Source: Anaerolineaceae bacterium
Lineage (GTDB): Bacteria; Chloroflexota; Anaerolineae; Anaerolineales; Anaerolineaceae
NCBI GenBank assembly: GCA_019429225.1
Contig: JAHYJK010000001.1
Coordinates: 1 to 64,000, forward strand
Direction of reading: 5' to 3'
Length of the DNA stretch: 64,000 nt
In this document: one piece after another, positions 38,930-48,091 of the stretch
Layout: each line of letters starts with the position of its first letter
How positions within the stretch are numbered: position 1 is the first letter of the stretch
The notes under the pieces: model-generated
The model's database searches: none
Told to the model about the DNA's origin: nothing
What the model saw: only the letters and a program-made list of their open reading frames with translations
Program-made: the position numbers and the translations under genes

Positions 38930-38971
38930 TGATTCTGAGAGGAAACGTTGAAGGGGACGTTTTTAGAATCA
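38930..38971 (-). promoter_or_regulatory. Two-tier hairpin in the ffh-rpsP gap (possible rpsP leader element)
   Basis: On the minus strand TGATTCT (38965-38971) pairs with AGAATCA (38930-38936), and an inner AAACGT pairs with ACGTTT around a CCCCTTCA loop. No T-run follows on the minus strand, so it is not an ordinary terminator. It lies 54 bases before the rpsP start and could be a leader or processing structure. Confidence 0.4.
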
Positions 38972-38985
38972 CACTTTCAATCAGA

Positions 38986-40308
38986 CTAACCGAATAAACG
39001 AGGTAATCCACGCCCTCCGGATTTTTGAAAAGTTTTCATTAATTTCTTTATATCACGATATTGCTTAATTAGGCGATTAACATCCTGTACTTGTGTGCCG
39101 GAACCTGAAGCAATTCTTCGTCTTCGTGATGCGTTAAGTATATCCGGAAATCTTCTTTCTTGCGATGTCATGGAATTAATGATTGCTTCAGTTTGTTTTA
39201 ATTGTTTTTCAGCATCTCTTGGATCCACTGCCCGCGCCATTTGCCCCATATTACCAGGCATCATCTCTAATATTTGAGATATTGAACCCATTTTCTTGAT
39301 CTGTTTTAGTTGTTGAAGAAAATCGTCCAGTGAGAATTCGCCACTGATCATTTTCTCAGCTTGTTTTTGTGCTTCTTTCTGATCAAAAGCCATTTCTGCT
39401 TTTTCAATTAACCCAATTACATCTCCCATGCCCAGGATTCTGGATGCGAGACGGCCTGGATCATACGCTTCCATAGCATCAATGCCTTCTCCAGTACTGA
39501 GAAATTTGATGGGAACACCCGTGACACTACGGATTGATATTGCTGCCCCACCTCTTGCATCACCATCAATTTTTGTCAGTACAAGTCCCGTAATGGAAAC
39601 TGTATCTCGGAAACCTTCAGCAATATTTAATGCTTCTTGACCAATCATCGAGTCTACAACCAGTAAAATTTCAACAGTTTTGACTCTCGCTTGAATCGAG
39701 CGAAGTTCATCCATTAAGTCTTGATCTAATTGGGATCGTCCGGCTGTATCAATGATTACAACTGTAAAACCACCTTTTCGAGCATAATCATAAGCGTGAG
39801 AACTTACCTCTGGAGGTTTCTTTCCATCTTCAGTGAAAACAGGCACATCGATACGCTCACCCAAAGTTTGTAATTGTTTTATGGCAGCTGGACGATATGG
39901 ATCTGCTGCTACCATCAAAACACGTTCTCCCTGTGATCTTAGCTTTTTGGCTAATTTTGCCGAAGCAGTTGTTTTACCGGAACCTTGTAAACCGACCATC
40001 ATGATCACGTAGGGTTTTTCTCCCGTTAGGTTGATCTTAGATGGTTCACCTAATGTCTTAATTAATTCTTCATTGACAATTTTTACAACTTGTTGACCAG
40101 GGTTCAGGGCTTTGGATACTTCAGCCCCAACGGCACGTTCACGAACCTGGGCAATAAATTTTTTTGCCACACTGAAATGCACATCAGCTTCCAATAAAGC
40201 CAACCGCACTTCACGCATTACATTGTCAACATCGCCCTCGGAGAGTTTTCCCCGTCGGCGTAATTCTTTGAATATCCCGTCTAATCTTCCAGTTAAATTT
40301 TCAAACAT
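38986..40308 (-). CDS. ffh: Signal recognition particle protein Ffh
   Basis: 440 residues. The N domain is followed by the GTPase: MVGLQGSGKTTASAKLA (G1), DTAGRSQLDQDLM (G3), TKIDGDARGG (G4). The methionine-rich M domain (about 300-440) has KKMGSISQILEMMPG and the RNA-binding SRRRRIASGSG. It targets nascent membrane proteins with SRP RNA and FtsY, neither of which is in this window. A consensus-like promoter lies upstream at 40352-40380. Confidence 0.98.
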   Translation of the reverse strand: MFENLTGRLDGIFKELRRRGKLSEGDVDNVMREVRLALLEADVHFSVAKKFIAQVRERAVGAEVSKALNPGQQVVKIVNEELIKTLGEPSKINLTGEKPYVIMMVGLQGSGKTTASAKLAKKLRSQGERVLMVAADPYRPAAIKQLQTLGERIDVPVFTEDGKKPPEVSSHAYDYARKGGFTVVIIDTAGRSQLDQDLMDELRSIQARVKTVEILLVVDSMIGQEALNIAEGFRDTVSITGLVLTKIDGDARGGAAISIRSVTGVPIKFLSTGEGIDAMEAYDPGRLASRILGMGDVIGLIEKAEMAFDQKEAQKQAEKMISGEFSLDDFLQQLKQIKKMGSISQILEMMPGNMGQMARAVDPRDAEKQLKQTEAIINSMTSQERRFPDILNASRRRRIASGSGTQVQDVNRLIKQYRDIKKLMKTFQKSGGRGLPRLFG

Positions 40309-40351
40309 AAAATTTCTTCAATTTAAATTAATATAGTTTATAGCGTGCAAG

Positions 40352-40380
40352 ATTTTAGCTTGTTCACGAATTTTGGTCAA
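40352..40380 (-). promoter_or_regulatory. Sigma-70 type promoter for ffh operon
   Basis: Minus strand TTGACC (40375-40380), a 17-base spacer, then TAAAAT (40352-40357). It lies about 43 bases before the ffh ATG. Good match in both hexamers and ideal spacing. Confidence 0.7.
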
Positions 40381-40468
40381 GGAATTCTATCACAGGTTAT
40401 TTTTAAACTGAATTATTAATTTTTTGTTATGGATATTAATAATTTAGTCTACTTCGCAACTTTTCTTG

Positions 40469-40497
40469 TTGGCAAGTGTTATCTTGATTGGTAAAAT
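40469..40497 (+). promoter_or_regulatory. Sigma-70 type promoter for degV
   Basis: TTGGCA (40469-40474), a 17-base spacer, then TAAAAT (40492-40497). It lies about 50 bases before the degV ATG, which has GGAG six bases upstream. Confidence 0.7.
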
Positions 40498-40546
40498 GAC
40501 TTAAATCAAAAATAATCAAAAAGATAGAGAAAAATCGGAGAAAATA

Positions 40547-41404
40547 ATGGCACAGGTAGCTATAGTTACAGACAGCACAGCTTATATTCCAAAAGATCTT
40601 CAATCAGAATATAAATTCCAGATTGCACCACTGCAGTTAATTTGGGGCGAAGAACAATTTCGTGACGGGGTAGATATTCAGCCTGTTCAATTTTATGAAA
40701 AATTAGCACATGCTGAAATTATGCCCTCCACATCGCAAGCTACTCCAGGAGCTTTCAAAGAAATCTACAAAGAATTATTGAGCCAGGGTTATGATATTTT
40801 TTCAATCCATATTTCATCCAAATTATCAGGAACCATTGATTCTGCTCAACAGGCAAAAGCAATGTTAGAAGTTGATAATATTGAAATTTTTGACTCGGAA
40901 AATACAGGAATGGCATTAGGTTTTCAAGTATTAGCTGTCGCTCGTGCTGCTGCGAATGGTGCTTCTATTAAAGATTGTGTGAAGATCGCACAAAAAGCCA
41001 GAGAAAATTCAGGTGTTTTATTTGCTGTAAAAACCCTTGAATTTTTACATCGAGGAGGGCGAATTGGTGGCGGGCAGGCATTTCTAGGCACGATGCTAAA
41101 TTTGAAACCAATCCTTGAAGTGCGGGAAGGAAAAATTGAAGCAGCTGGCAAGGTACGCACCATGAATAAGGCTGTAGATAAAGTAATAGAGATTACGAAA
41201 TCAAAAGTTGGTAATCAATTACCAGTTAGAATTGCAATCCAACATGCAAATGCTTTACCTGCAGCGCAAAATTTACTTGAAAAAGTTATTCAATCATTTC
41301 CAGAAGGGGACATTGTTGAAGCATTTATTGCTGATGTGAGTCCAGTAATTGGAACTCACACAGGTCCGGGAGTGGTTGGAATAGCTTATATGGCTGGTTT
41401 GTAA
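40547..41404 (+). CDS. DegV-family fatty-acid-binding protein
   Basis: 285 residues. The family start VAIVTDSTAYIPKDL is followed by the fatty-acid-contact segments MPSTSQATPGAF and HISSKLSGTIDSAQQA, then FLHRGGRIGGGQAFLG and TGPGVVGIAYMAG at the end. DegV/FakB proteins bind a fatty acid and present it to a FakA kinase. No FakA gene is adjacent. It is transcribed alone: a promoter upstream and a hairpin downstream frame it. Confidence 0.93.
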   Translation: MAQVAIVTDSTAYIPKDLQSEYKFQIAPLQLIWGEEQFRDGVDIQPVQFYEKLAHAEIMPSTSQATPGAFKEIYKELLSQGYDIFSIHISSKLSGTIDSAQQAKAMLEVDNIEIFDSENTGMALGFQVLAVARAAANGASIKDCVKIAQKARENSGVLFAVKTLEFLHRGGRIGGGQAFLGTMLNLKPILEVREGKIEAAGKVRTMNKAVDKVIEITKSKVGNQLPVRIAIQHANALPAAQNLLEKVIQSFPEGDIVEAFIADVSPVIGTHTGPGVVGIAYMAGL

Positions 41405-41410
41405 ATGATG

Positions 41411-41438
41411 AACGTCCGCAAGGACGTTTCTTATTTTG
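41411..41438 (+). terminator. Intrinsic terminator after degV
   Basis: AACGTCC (41411-41417), a GCAA tetraloop, GGACGTT (41422-41428), then the T-rich TCTTATTTT. The stem is perfect; the T-run is interrupted. Confidence 0.6.
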
Positions 41439-41556
41439 ATAAGTATCCTGGGTTATACTGACAGAGATCACAAGTCTAAGTAAATTTATTATGATATTTA
41501 TCCTTTTCCGATAAAATGAATTTGTATTATTTATGTTTATTCGAAAGGATGATTTG

Positions 41557-42882
41557 ATGAAAATTTATGAAAACCTCGGATTTCAAATCCCAGAAATTTT
41601 ATTGCCAGTTGATCATATAGACTTTCAAAAATGGGCGATTATTGCCTGTGATCAATACACATCCCAACCAGAATATTGGAAAGAAGTTGAAAATATCGTT
41701 GGATCATCCCCATCTACATTAAATATGATCCTACCAGAAGTTTATTTAGACACAGATGAAGAAATAAACCGGATCGAATTAACGAAGAACACCATGGATG
41801 AATATCTCGAAAAAGGAATTTTTCGGTCCTTTGAAGGTTTAATCTTAGTGGAGAGACTTATCGGTGATAAAACCAGATTTGGCTTGATGTTGGCATTGGA
41901 CCTGGAAAAATATGATTTCCAGAAAGGGTCACAAACCTTAATTCGAGCCACGGAGGGCACTATTATTGAACGACTTCCACCACGGATCCGCATCCGTGAG
42001 GGTGCAAAATTGGAGTTTCCACATATTCTGGTTTTAATTGATGACCCAGAAAAAACTGTGATTGAGCCACTTGTGGAGAAAAGGCTACAATTTGATAAAT
42101 TATATGATTTTGAACTGATGAAAAATAGTGGACATTTGATCGGCTACGGAATTAACCAGGAGGATTACCTTTATTCAATTCAAAATGCAATGGCTATTTT
42201 ATCAAATCCTGACCGATTTAAAAAACATTACAACGTTGGAGATGATTTTGGCGTTCTTCTTTTTGCAATGGGAGATGGAAATCATTCTCTGGCGACAGCA
42301 AAATCAATTTGGGAAAGTGTTAAATCAAAAGTTGGAATGGATCATCCATCCCGATATGCTTTGGTCGAAATTGAAAATATTCATGATGCTGGCTTAGATT
42401 TTGAACCGATCCATCGTGTATTGTTTAATATCAATGATAATATTTTGGAAAAGATGCGTGATTTCTGGAAAAGTGATTTTGACATAACGGAATACAAAAA
42501 TCAACATGAAATGATCTCAGTGGTTGACAATCAATCCGGAAAGTCTCACAAATTCGGCTTTATCTTTCGCTCTTCTTATTTTGTAGTTGATATAAAACAT
42601 CCTTCTACGAATTTGCCAGTCGGGACATTACAAAATTTTCTAGATAATTTTTTACAGAATGGCGGAGCAGAAAAAATTGATTATGTTCATGGAGGAGAAG
42701 TAACCTGTAGGCTGGGAACAAAACCAGGTAATTGTGGCTTTTATCTTCCAGCAATGGAAAAAAATCAATTATTCAAGACAGTTATTCTTGATGGTGCTTT
42801 ACCCCGCAAAACTTTCTCCATGGGAGAAGCATATGAAAAACGATTTTATATGGAAGGTCGAAGAATAACAAGAAAGGAATAA
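41557..42882 (+). CDS. DUF1015-domain protein
   Basis: 441 residues from the ATG at 41557. That start is chosen over 41533 because AAAGGA (41544-41549) sits seven bases before it. Conserved family segments are CDQYTSQPEYW near the start, IRIREGAKLEFPHILVLIDDP, and MGDGNHSLATAKSIW in the middle. The function of the family is not established. A GGAAT site and a two-base gap link it to the next small gene. Confidence 0.85.
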   Translation: MKIYENLGFQIPEILLPVDHIDFQKWAIIACDQYTSQPEYWKEVENIVGSSPSTLNMILPEVYLDTDEEINRIELTKNTMDEYLEKGIFRSFEGLILVERLIGDKTRFGLMLALDLEKYDFQKGSQTLIRATEGTIIERLPPRIRIREGAKLEFPHILVLIDDPEKTVIEPLVEKRLQFDKLYDFELMKNSGHLIGYGINQEDYLYSIQNAMAILSNPDRFKKHYNVGDDFGVLLFAMGDGNHSLATAKSIWESVKSKVGMDHPSRYALVEIENIHDAGLDFEPIHRVLFNINDNILEKMRDFWKSDFDITEYKNQHEMISVVDNQSGKSHKFGFIFRSSYFVVDIKHPSTNLPVGTLQNFLDNFLQNGGAEKIDYVHGGEVTCRLGTKPGNCGFYLPAMEKNQLFKTVILDGALPRKTFSMGEAYEKRFYMEGRRITRKE

Positions 42883-42883
42883 T

Positions 42884-43231
42884 ATGTTTTCACCAGAAAT
42901 GAAAAACTTTGCCAATCCACTCCCTCCAAATGAAGTTCATTTTATTGATTTGAAAATTGAACCCTGGGAGGATAAAATGCGATTTAAGATATTTGCCAAA
43001 ATATCAGAATTTTTAGAACCCCCCAATCTAAATTTTTACATTTCAAACACAAACTCAGAAATTATTTCTGAAGTGAGCTTGATTGAAAATATTGATACCG
43101 ATATTGTATTTACGATGCACTTACGAAACGCCAGTCAACCAGATCAGTTGACATTATTGGGTGAAATTTTTTATTCAGATGAAATAGGCAAAGTTGATTC
43201 ACAGACGATCAGTTTTACTTTAAACGAATAA
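42884..43231 (+). CDS. Small protein of unknown function
   Basis: 115 residues, soluble, not recognised. Its alternating hydrophobic pattern (MRFKIFAKISEF, LNFYISNT, DIVFTMHLRN) suggests a small beta-sandwich. An AAGGA site lies before the ATG and the gene is two bases from the DUF1015 gene, so the two are probably cotranscribed. Confidence 0.7.
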   Translation: MFSPEMKNFANPLPPNEVHFIDLKIEPWEDKMRFKIFAKISEFLEPPNLNFYISNTNSEIISEVSLIENIDTDIVFTMHLRNASQPDQLTLLGEIFYSDEIGKVDSQTISFTLNE

Positions 43232-43239
43232 TTAATTAC

Positions 43240-44172
43240 ATGAGAAAGAAGTATGCAGTAATCATTCTGTTCATCTTATTATGGGGATCTGTTTTATCAG
43301 GCTGTAAAACCGATATTGAAAATCAATTAAAATTGAATGAAAACGTAGAAAGCACTTCTTTTCTTACAACTGAACTTGGTCAAAACCATTCAACTCCAAA
43401 AATCACCCAAAAAACTCCAACCCTCCACCCAGATCCTCGTACTTCTTCAGTGGAGAAAGATGAACCGACATTCACTAATGACACCTCATCGTCAATTGAA
43501 ACTGAACTCATCTCTCCCCTCGAAGGAATTAAATTAGAGGAATTAACTGAGATCGTTTCAAATCCTTTTAGTTATGCGGGTGATGGAAAAGATGACGGAC
43601 ATCACGGGACAGACTTCTCATTTTATCAATACAAATCTTTTGAAAAAATTGAAAATTTACCTGTCCTTTCAATAACTTCAGGAAGAGTTAGCTCGGTAAT
43701 TCATAATCGCCCACCTTATGGCAATATGGTGATGGTTGAAACTCCGTTATCTTCATTGCCAGATTTTCTTCGAAACCATCTCCTTCACTTTCTGCCTGAG
43801 TCTGAAATCCCATTTCAAACAAACTTGAGTTGTCCTGCCTTTCAATCTGAAGAAAATTCTCAAATTTCTGACCCATTTTCACTTTACATTCTTTATGCAC
43901 ACTTATATTCACCACGAGAATTGCGGATAGATTCGCTAGTTCTTAGTGGCAATCCAATCGGTGCGGTTGGCAATTCCGGATCATCAGGGAATCCCCATCT
44001 GCATCTGGAATTTAGAATTGGTCCATCAGACCACAGCTTCGAAGAAATGGCGCATTACGACAACACAGCTTCACAGAATGAAATCTCCAATTACTGTTTA
44101 TGGCGTGTGTCAGGGCTCTTTTATCAGGTTGATCCAATGGAAATCATTAAGTATTATTTACAAAACCGTTAA
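43240..44172 (+). CDS. Lipoprotein with M23 (LytM-like) peptidase domain
   Basis: 310 residues. A lipoprotein signal ends at the lipobox LSGC (Cys about 22). A Ser/Thr-rich linker (to about 95) leads to an M23-like domain with the metal-binding pattern DGHHGTDFS near 120 and HLHLEF near 250. The domain is interrupted by an insertion of about 60 residues between the zinc ligands. It is likely an envelope-anchored peptidoglycan-type endopeptidase or a related carrier. It starts eight bases after the previous gene. Confidence 0.8.
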   Translation: MRKKYAVIILFILLWGSVLSGCKTDIENQLKLNENVESTSFLTTELGQNHSTPKITQKTPTLHPDPRTSSVEKDEPTFTNDTSSSIETELISPLEGIKLEELTEIVSNPFSYAGDGKDDGHHGTDFSFYQYKSFEKIENLPVLSITSGRVSSVIHNRPPYGNMVMVETPLSSLPDFLRNHLLHFLPESEIPFQTNLSCPAFQSEENSQISDPFSLYILYAHLYSPRELRIDSLVLSGNPIGAVGNSGSSGNPHLHLEFRIGPSDHSFEEMAHYDNTASQNEISNYCLWRVSGLFYQVDPMEIIKYYLQNR

Positions 44173-44181
44173 TTGCAAAAT

Positions 44182-44211
44182 TTGGCGAAGTTAAAATTTA
44201 AATGCTACAAT
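44182..44211 (+). promoter_or_regulatory. Promoter candidate before the PD40 protein
   Basis: TTGGCG (44182-44187), an 18-base spacer, then TACAAT (44206-44211). The expected mRNA start is near 44218, which supports translation from the ATG at 44251 and not from the TTG at 44173. Confidence 0.5.
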
Positions 44212-44250
44212 CAGGAAAGAATTTTTCTGATTCTTCTTAAATTAGTTACA

Positions 44251-46131
44251 ATGAATAATAATCACAGAAATACTCCCTCTAAAGCCAATTTACTTTGGAT
44301 CACATTAGCCATTGCGAATCTGGTATTGGTATTTTATTTCATTAATAATGTCTTTTCGAGTAAAACGAATGGTCAGTCCAATCTTGTAACATCAACCTCA
44401 CCAACAGAGACTACCACCAGTACTCCTGAAACATTGCTGGAAGAATCCATTCTTAATGAAATCTCAAGCGATCTGCCAAATAAAAATCTATCTCAATCTG
44501 AAATACCGTTATTTGTAGTTTCTTTTTTTTTCAATCAAAAATCCCAATTATACGCATTTCATCCAGAAGGCATTCCGTTTACCAGGTTAATCGACGAACC
44601 ATATGAAGAAATTCACCCAAGCACGAGTCACGACAATAAAAAGATTGCTTATAGCGCAAAAAAGAATGGGTATTGGGATATCTATGTATTGGATTTGACA
44701 GACGGATCAGAGATTAGAGTTACTGATACGCCTGAGTATGATGGCTCTCCTACCTGGTCATCCGATGGTTTATACCTGGCATATGAATCTTATCATAATG
44801 GTAATTTGGATATTTTCATTCAAGATCTTCAAGATCTCAATATCAACCCGATTCAACTAACAAACGGAAATGAGCCGCAATATTCTCCTTCCTGGAGTCC
44901 TAAAGGAAGAGAAATAGCTTTTGTTTCCACACAGGATGGAAATGAAGAAATCTGGTTGGCAAAATTGGATGCAGTGGAAAATCGTTTCATCAAAGTTGCT
45001 GATCGACCTGAACAAACTGATTTAAATCCACGGTGGTCTGCCGATGGTAATAAATTGTTGTGGGTGAGTGATAATAATGGTTATCCTACCATTATGCAAG
45101 CAGATTTTTCCAATGGAAATCCAATAATTACAAAAGTTGCCATCGGCGATTTTGCATTTTTGACCTCAAATTTATTTTCTTTTATTCAATTGGAAGCTAA
45201 TCAAAATTTTTTGATTTCAAAAGATCAATCCGGACAAATGGTTTTCCCTTCTATTGAGATCCCCGGTAAGGTAAATGGTTTAACCTTAATTGATAATTAT
45301 AAAAATAACGACTTCTTAAAGTCTATTTTAGAAAAGAACTTAAAGCTCGTTGAAATTAATAATAGTTTGGAATCAGAACCATCCTCAAATTACAAAAGCG
45401 AATTGGTTTTGTTAGAAAATGTTGTAGCAGAATATCCATATTTATCAAACAAAGCATTTGGATCGTTTAATGAATTGCGTTCTTCCATTGCCATGGCAAC
45501 GGGATGGGATTTTCTAAATCAATTGGACAAGACTTTTATTCCAATCACTGATCCAGCAACCCCAGGAACTGCTGAAGAATGGCTCTATACAGGACGCGCA
45601 TTTGAATTCAACCCACTTTCTATTCATGCCGGATTAACGACTACGAGTAAAGAAGAAAGAAGTGGCCAAACATATTGGCGAGTATTCATAAAAGCCAGAT
45701 ATCAGGATGGATCTCAAGGTATGCCACTCAAACAAATGCCATTCGATCTTTCTGCTCGATTTAACAATGATCCGAAAACCTATGAATCTGGTGGAATGAA
45801 AATCCCAATCCCTGAAGGTTATTGGATTGACCTTACCGAGTTAGCTGCCAGTCATTCCTGGAAACGATTGCCTGCCATTAATAACTGGGAAAAATATTTT
45901 AATTCTGCTCGTTTCAATCAATTTGTATATTCAAATGGTATAGACTGGTATGCAGCAATGAAAGAATTATATCCAGTTGAAGCATTTCAATCACCAACAC
46001 CGATCCCAACCAACCCATTAACCCCAACAGTTAGCCCAACGATTCGATATTATCGATCCCCCACAATTTCAAGCACCCCAACAGAATCCATCATGCCTAC
46101 TCGTCGACCAACCTGGACCCCTCAACCATAA
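44251..46131 (+). CDS. Membrane-anchored TolB/PD40 beta-propeller protein
   Basis: 626 residues from the ATG at 44251. One membrane helix (about 14-34) is followed by a Thr/Ser-rich linker. Then come at least four PD40-type repeats: STSHDNKKIAYSAKKNG, SPTWSSDGLYLAYES, SPSWSPKGREIAFVS, NPRWSADGNKLLWVS. The C-terminal half (about 330-590) is an unassigned soluble domain, and the tail is Pro/Thr-rich. It is probably an exported sensor or scaffold. M23-type genes lie on both sides. Confidence 0.8.
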   Translation: MNNNHRNTPSKANLLWITLAIANLVLVFYFINNVFSSKTNGQSNLVTSTSPTETTTSTPETLLEESILNEISSDLPNKNLSQSEIPLFVVSFFFNQKSQLYAFHPEGIPFTRLIDEPYEEIHPSTSHDNKKIAYSAKKNGYWDIYVLDLTDGSEIRVTDTPEYDGSPTWSSDGLYLAYESYHNGNLDIFIQDLQDLNINPIQLTNGNEPQYSPSWSPKGREIAFVSTQDGNEEIWLAKLDAVENRFIKVADRPEQTDLNPRWSADGNKLLWVSDNNGYPTIMQADFSNGNPIITKVAIGDFAFLTSNLFSFIQLEANQNFLISKDQSGQMVFPSIEIPGKVNGLTLIDNYKNNDFLKSILEKNLKLVEINNSLESEPSSNYKSELVLLENVVAEYPYLSNKAFGSFNELRSSIAMATGWDFLNQLDKTFIPITDPATPGTAEEWLYTGRAFEFNPLSIHAGLTTTSKEERSGQTYWRVFIKARYQDGSQGMPLKQMPFDLSARFNNDPKTYESGGMKIPIPEGYWIDLTELAASHSWKRLPAINNWEKYFNSARFNQFVYSNGIDWYAAMKELYPVEAFQSPTPIPTNPLTPTVSPTIRYYRSPTISSTPTESIMPTRRPTWTPQP

Positions 46132-46135
46132 ATTT

Positions 46136-47272
46136 ATGAAAAATAAATTTTTATTATTAATTTGGCTGATAACTTTTATCGTGGTGGTGGTTTTGTTTTT
46201 GGGAAGAACTGTCCCACAAATTTCAACCACAAATCAAAATTTTAACGATTCTCAAGTCAATACCGCTCCAGCAATTTTTCCTCAAGCTTTCGAGGCTGTT
46301 ATCCCCGATAATTCCGACACAAATACCCCGAATGAGCTATTGGTGACTAATGAAGAAGCAATTGCATTGGTATTACCCATGCCGGATGATCCTCCTGTTT
46401 CTCTTTGGCGCCCTCCTTTATATCCAACTCCTTGGGCAATTTCCCCCAATGATCATTTTTATTTTTCAAGGCCAATTGCTGCAGATGAAATCAATTGGCC
46501 ATTAGCAAATTACCGTTATGGATATTTCTTTCCTGAAACGGATATTATTCATACAGGTATCGATATTACAGCCAAACGTGGTACTCCTGTTATCGCAGCT
46601 GCCCCTGGAACTGTGATTTGGGCCGGTTATGGGTTATATACTGGCTCTTACAATGAAGAAGATCCTTATGGAATGGCAGTGACAATTGAGCACGATTTTG
46701 GGCATAAAGATAAGAATTTATTGACGGTTTATGGCCATATGGATCGAATTGATGTTGAAAAGGGTCAAAGGGTGGAGACAGGAACACAATTAGGGATTGT
46801 AGGAAATACTGGATTCACGACAGGTCCCCATTTACATTTTGAAGTTCGCTATGAAACGAACAGTTATTTCAGGACCAGGAATCCTGAATTATGGTTATCG
46901 CCACCTCAGGGATGGGGAGTTTTGGTAGGACAGATAAAAACAATAGATAATTATTATATTCACCTCAAAGAGGTATATGTCCGTAGTAAAGATACCAACC
47001 AATCCTGGATGGTACTTACTTATGCAACAAATAGTATCAATCGTGATGAGTATTATAAAGAAAACCTTGTTCTCAGTGACTTACCTGCAGGTAAATATAC
47101 ACTATCATTTACAATTGATGGTATAACATATAGGCAAGAAATAACCATTTATCCAGGTGCGATTACATTCTTTTCGTTTCGAAATAATATTGGTTTTTCA
47201 TTCGAAACCCCATCAATTCAAACACCTGAAGATTGGGAAAACATAGTACTTTCTGATGATTTTCTTCCCTGA
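46136..47272 (+). CDS. M23-family metallopeptidase, membrane-anchored
   Basis: 378 residues. An N-terminal hydrophobic helix (about 4-22) anchors it. A complete M23/LytM domain spans about 130-245: HTGIDITAKRGTPVIAAAPGTVIWAG (first zinc His and Asp), YGHMDRIDVEKGQ, and PHLHFEVRY (HxH). A C-terminal beta-type domain of about 110 residues follows. It likely cleaves peptide cross-links in the wall or matrix. It lies four bases after the PD40 gene. Confidence 0.9.
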   Translation: MKNKFLLLIWLITFIVVVVLFLGRTVPQISTTNQNFNDSQVNTAPAIFPQAFEAVIPDNSDTNTPNELLVTNEEAIALVLPMPDDPPVSLWRPPLYPTPWAISPNDHFYFSRPIAADEINWPLANYRYGYFFPETDIIHTGIDITAKRGTPVIAAAPGTVIWAGYGLYTGSYNEEDPYGMAVTIEHDFGHKDKNLLTVYGHMDRIDVEKGQRVETGTQLGIVGNTGFTTGPHLHFEVRYETNSYFRTRNPELWLSPPQGWGVLVGQIKTIDNYYIHLKEVYVRSKDTNQSWMVLTYATNSINRDEYYKENLVLSDLPAGKYTLSFTIDGITYRQEITIYPGAITFFSFRNNIGFSFETPSIQTPEDWENIVLSDDFLP

Positions 47273-47308
47273 TAGTTTTTAAAACCTTGACAGAATATAG
47301 CAATTCAA

Positions 47309-47336
47309 TTGAAAATCAATATTAAGTAATGATAAT
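47309..47336 (+). promoter_or_regulatory. Promoter candidate before the NBR1-Ig lipoprotein
   Basis: TTGAAA (47309-47314), a 16-base spacer, then GATAAT (47331-47336), within the 99-base gap. A second TTGACA at 47287-47292 has no good -10 partner. Confidence 0.4.
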
Positions 47337-47371
47337 CGACAAAAGGAGTGTTTAATCAATTGGAGGTATCA

Positions 47372-48091
47372 ATGAATAAAAAAATTAAAAGGACCAGTTT
47401 CTGGATCTTCGTTATGTTAATAATGTCAACATCTCTGGTGGCATGCAAACCAACTGCTCCTGTAGAACCAACACTGGATCCGGATGTAATCTTCACGCAG
47501 GCGGCAGAAACTGTTGCTGCACAATTAACCCGTACAGCTCTCAGTCAACCGACGGCCACGAACACAGCACTTCCATCGCCGACGGTAACACCCACCATTC
47601 AACTGCCAACTGCGGTCACAGAAACAGATTCAGCCAATGTAACGCCTGAAGTAACATCTCAGACTGGCTCGACACCAAATCCAAACAAGATGGCCTTTGT
47701 TTCAGATGTGACAATTCCTGATGGACAGGTGATCCCACCAGGAGCAAAATTTGTAAAAACCTGGAGACTTAAGAACACAGGAACTACGACCTGGACTGCC
47801 AATTACAGAGTTAGATTATGGGCAGGTAATAGCTTTGGAGCACCAACATCATTCTTGCTAGCTCAGGAAGTAAAACCTGATGCCGAAGTTGATATTTCCA
47901 TTGAATTCACTGCGCCAAGTCAAACGGGTGAATATATTTCTCATTGGATTCTGTCTGATGATCAGGAAGCCAATTTTGGAAATACATTTTATGTCAATTT
48001 TGTTGTAGGTGTCCCGGCATCTCCAACCGCCACACAGGCCGAACCAACTGCAACACTCGCCCCAACTGAGGCTGTTGCCGCAACCCCTTAA
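47372..48091 (+). CDS. Lipoprotein with NBR1-type Ig-like domain
   Basis: 239 residues. The ATG at 47372 is decided by GGAGG (47362-47366) five bases before it. The signal peptide ends at the lipobox LVAC. A Thr/Ala/Pro-rich linker follows, then one NBR1-like Ig domain (about 115-215): DVTIPDGQVIPPGAKFVKTW, LKNTGTTTWTANYRVRLW, SGEYISHW-type end. A Thr/Ala-rich tail closes the protein. The domain is frequent in exported Anaerolineae proteins; the ligand is unknown. The stop shares a base with the queG start. Confidence 0.85.
   Translation: MNKKIKRTSFWIFVMLIMSTSLVACKPTAPVEPTLDPDVIFTQAAETVAAQLTRTALSQPTATNTALPSPTVTPTIQLPTAVTETDSANVTPEVTSQTGSTPNPNKMAFVSDVTIPDGQVIPPGAKFVKTWRLKNTGTTTWTANYRVRLWAGNSFGAPTSFLLAQEVKPDAEVDISIEFTAPSQTGEYISHWILSDDQEANFGNTFYVNFVVGVPASPTATQAEPTATLAPTEAVAATP

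Noticed and set aside
44173-44250. Earlier TTG start for the PD40 protein
   Set aside because: A promoter (44182-44211) lies within this stretch, and the ATG at 44251 precedes a normal membrane anchor.
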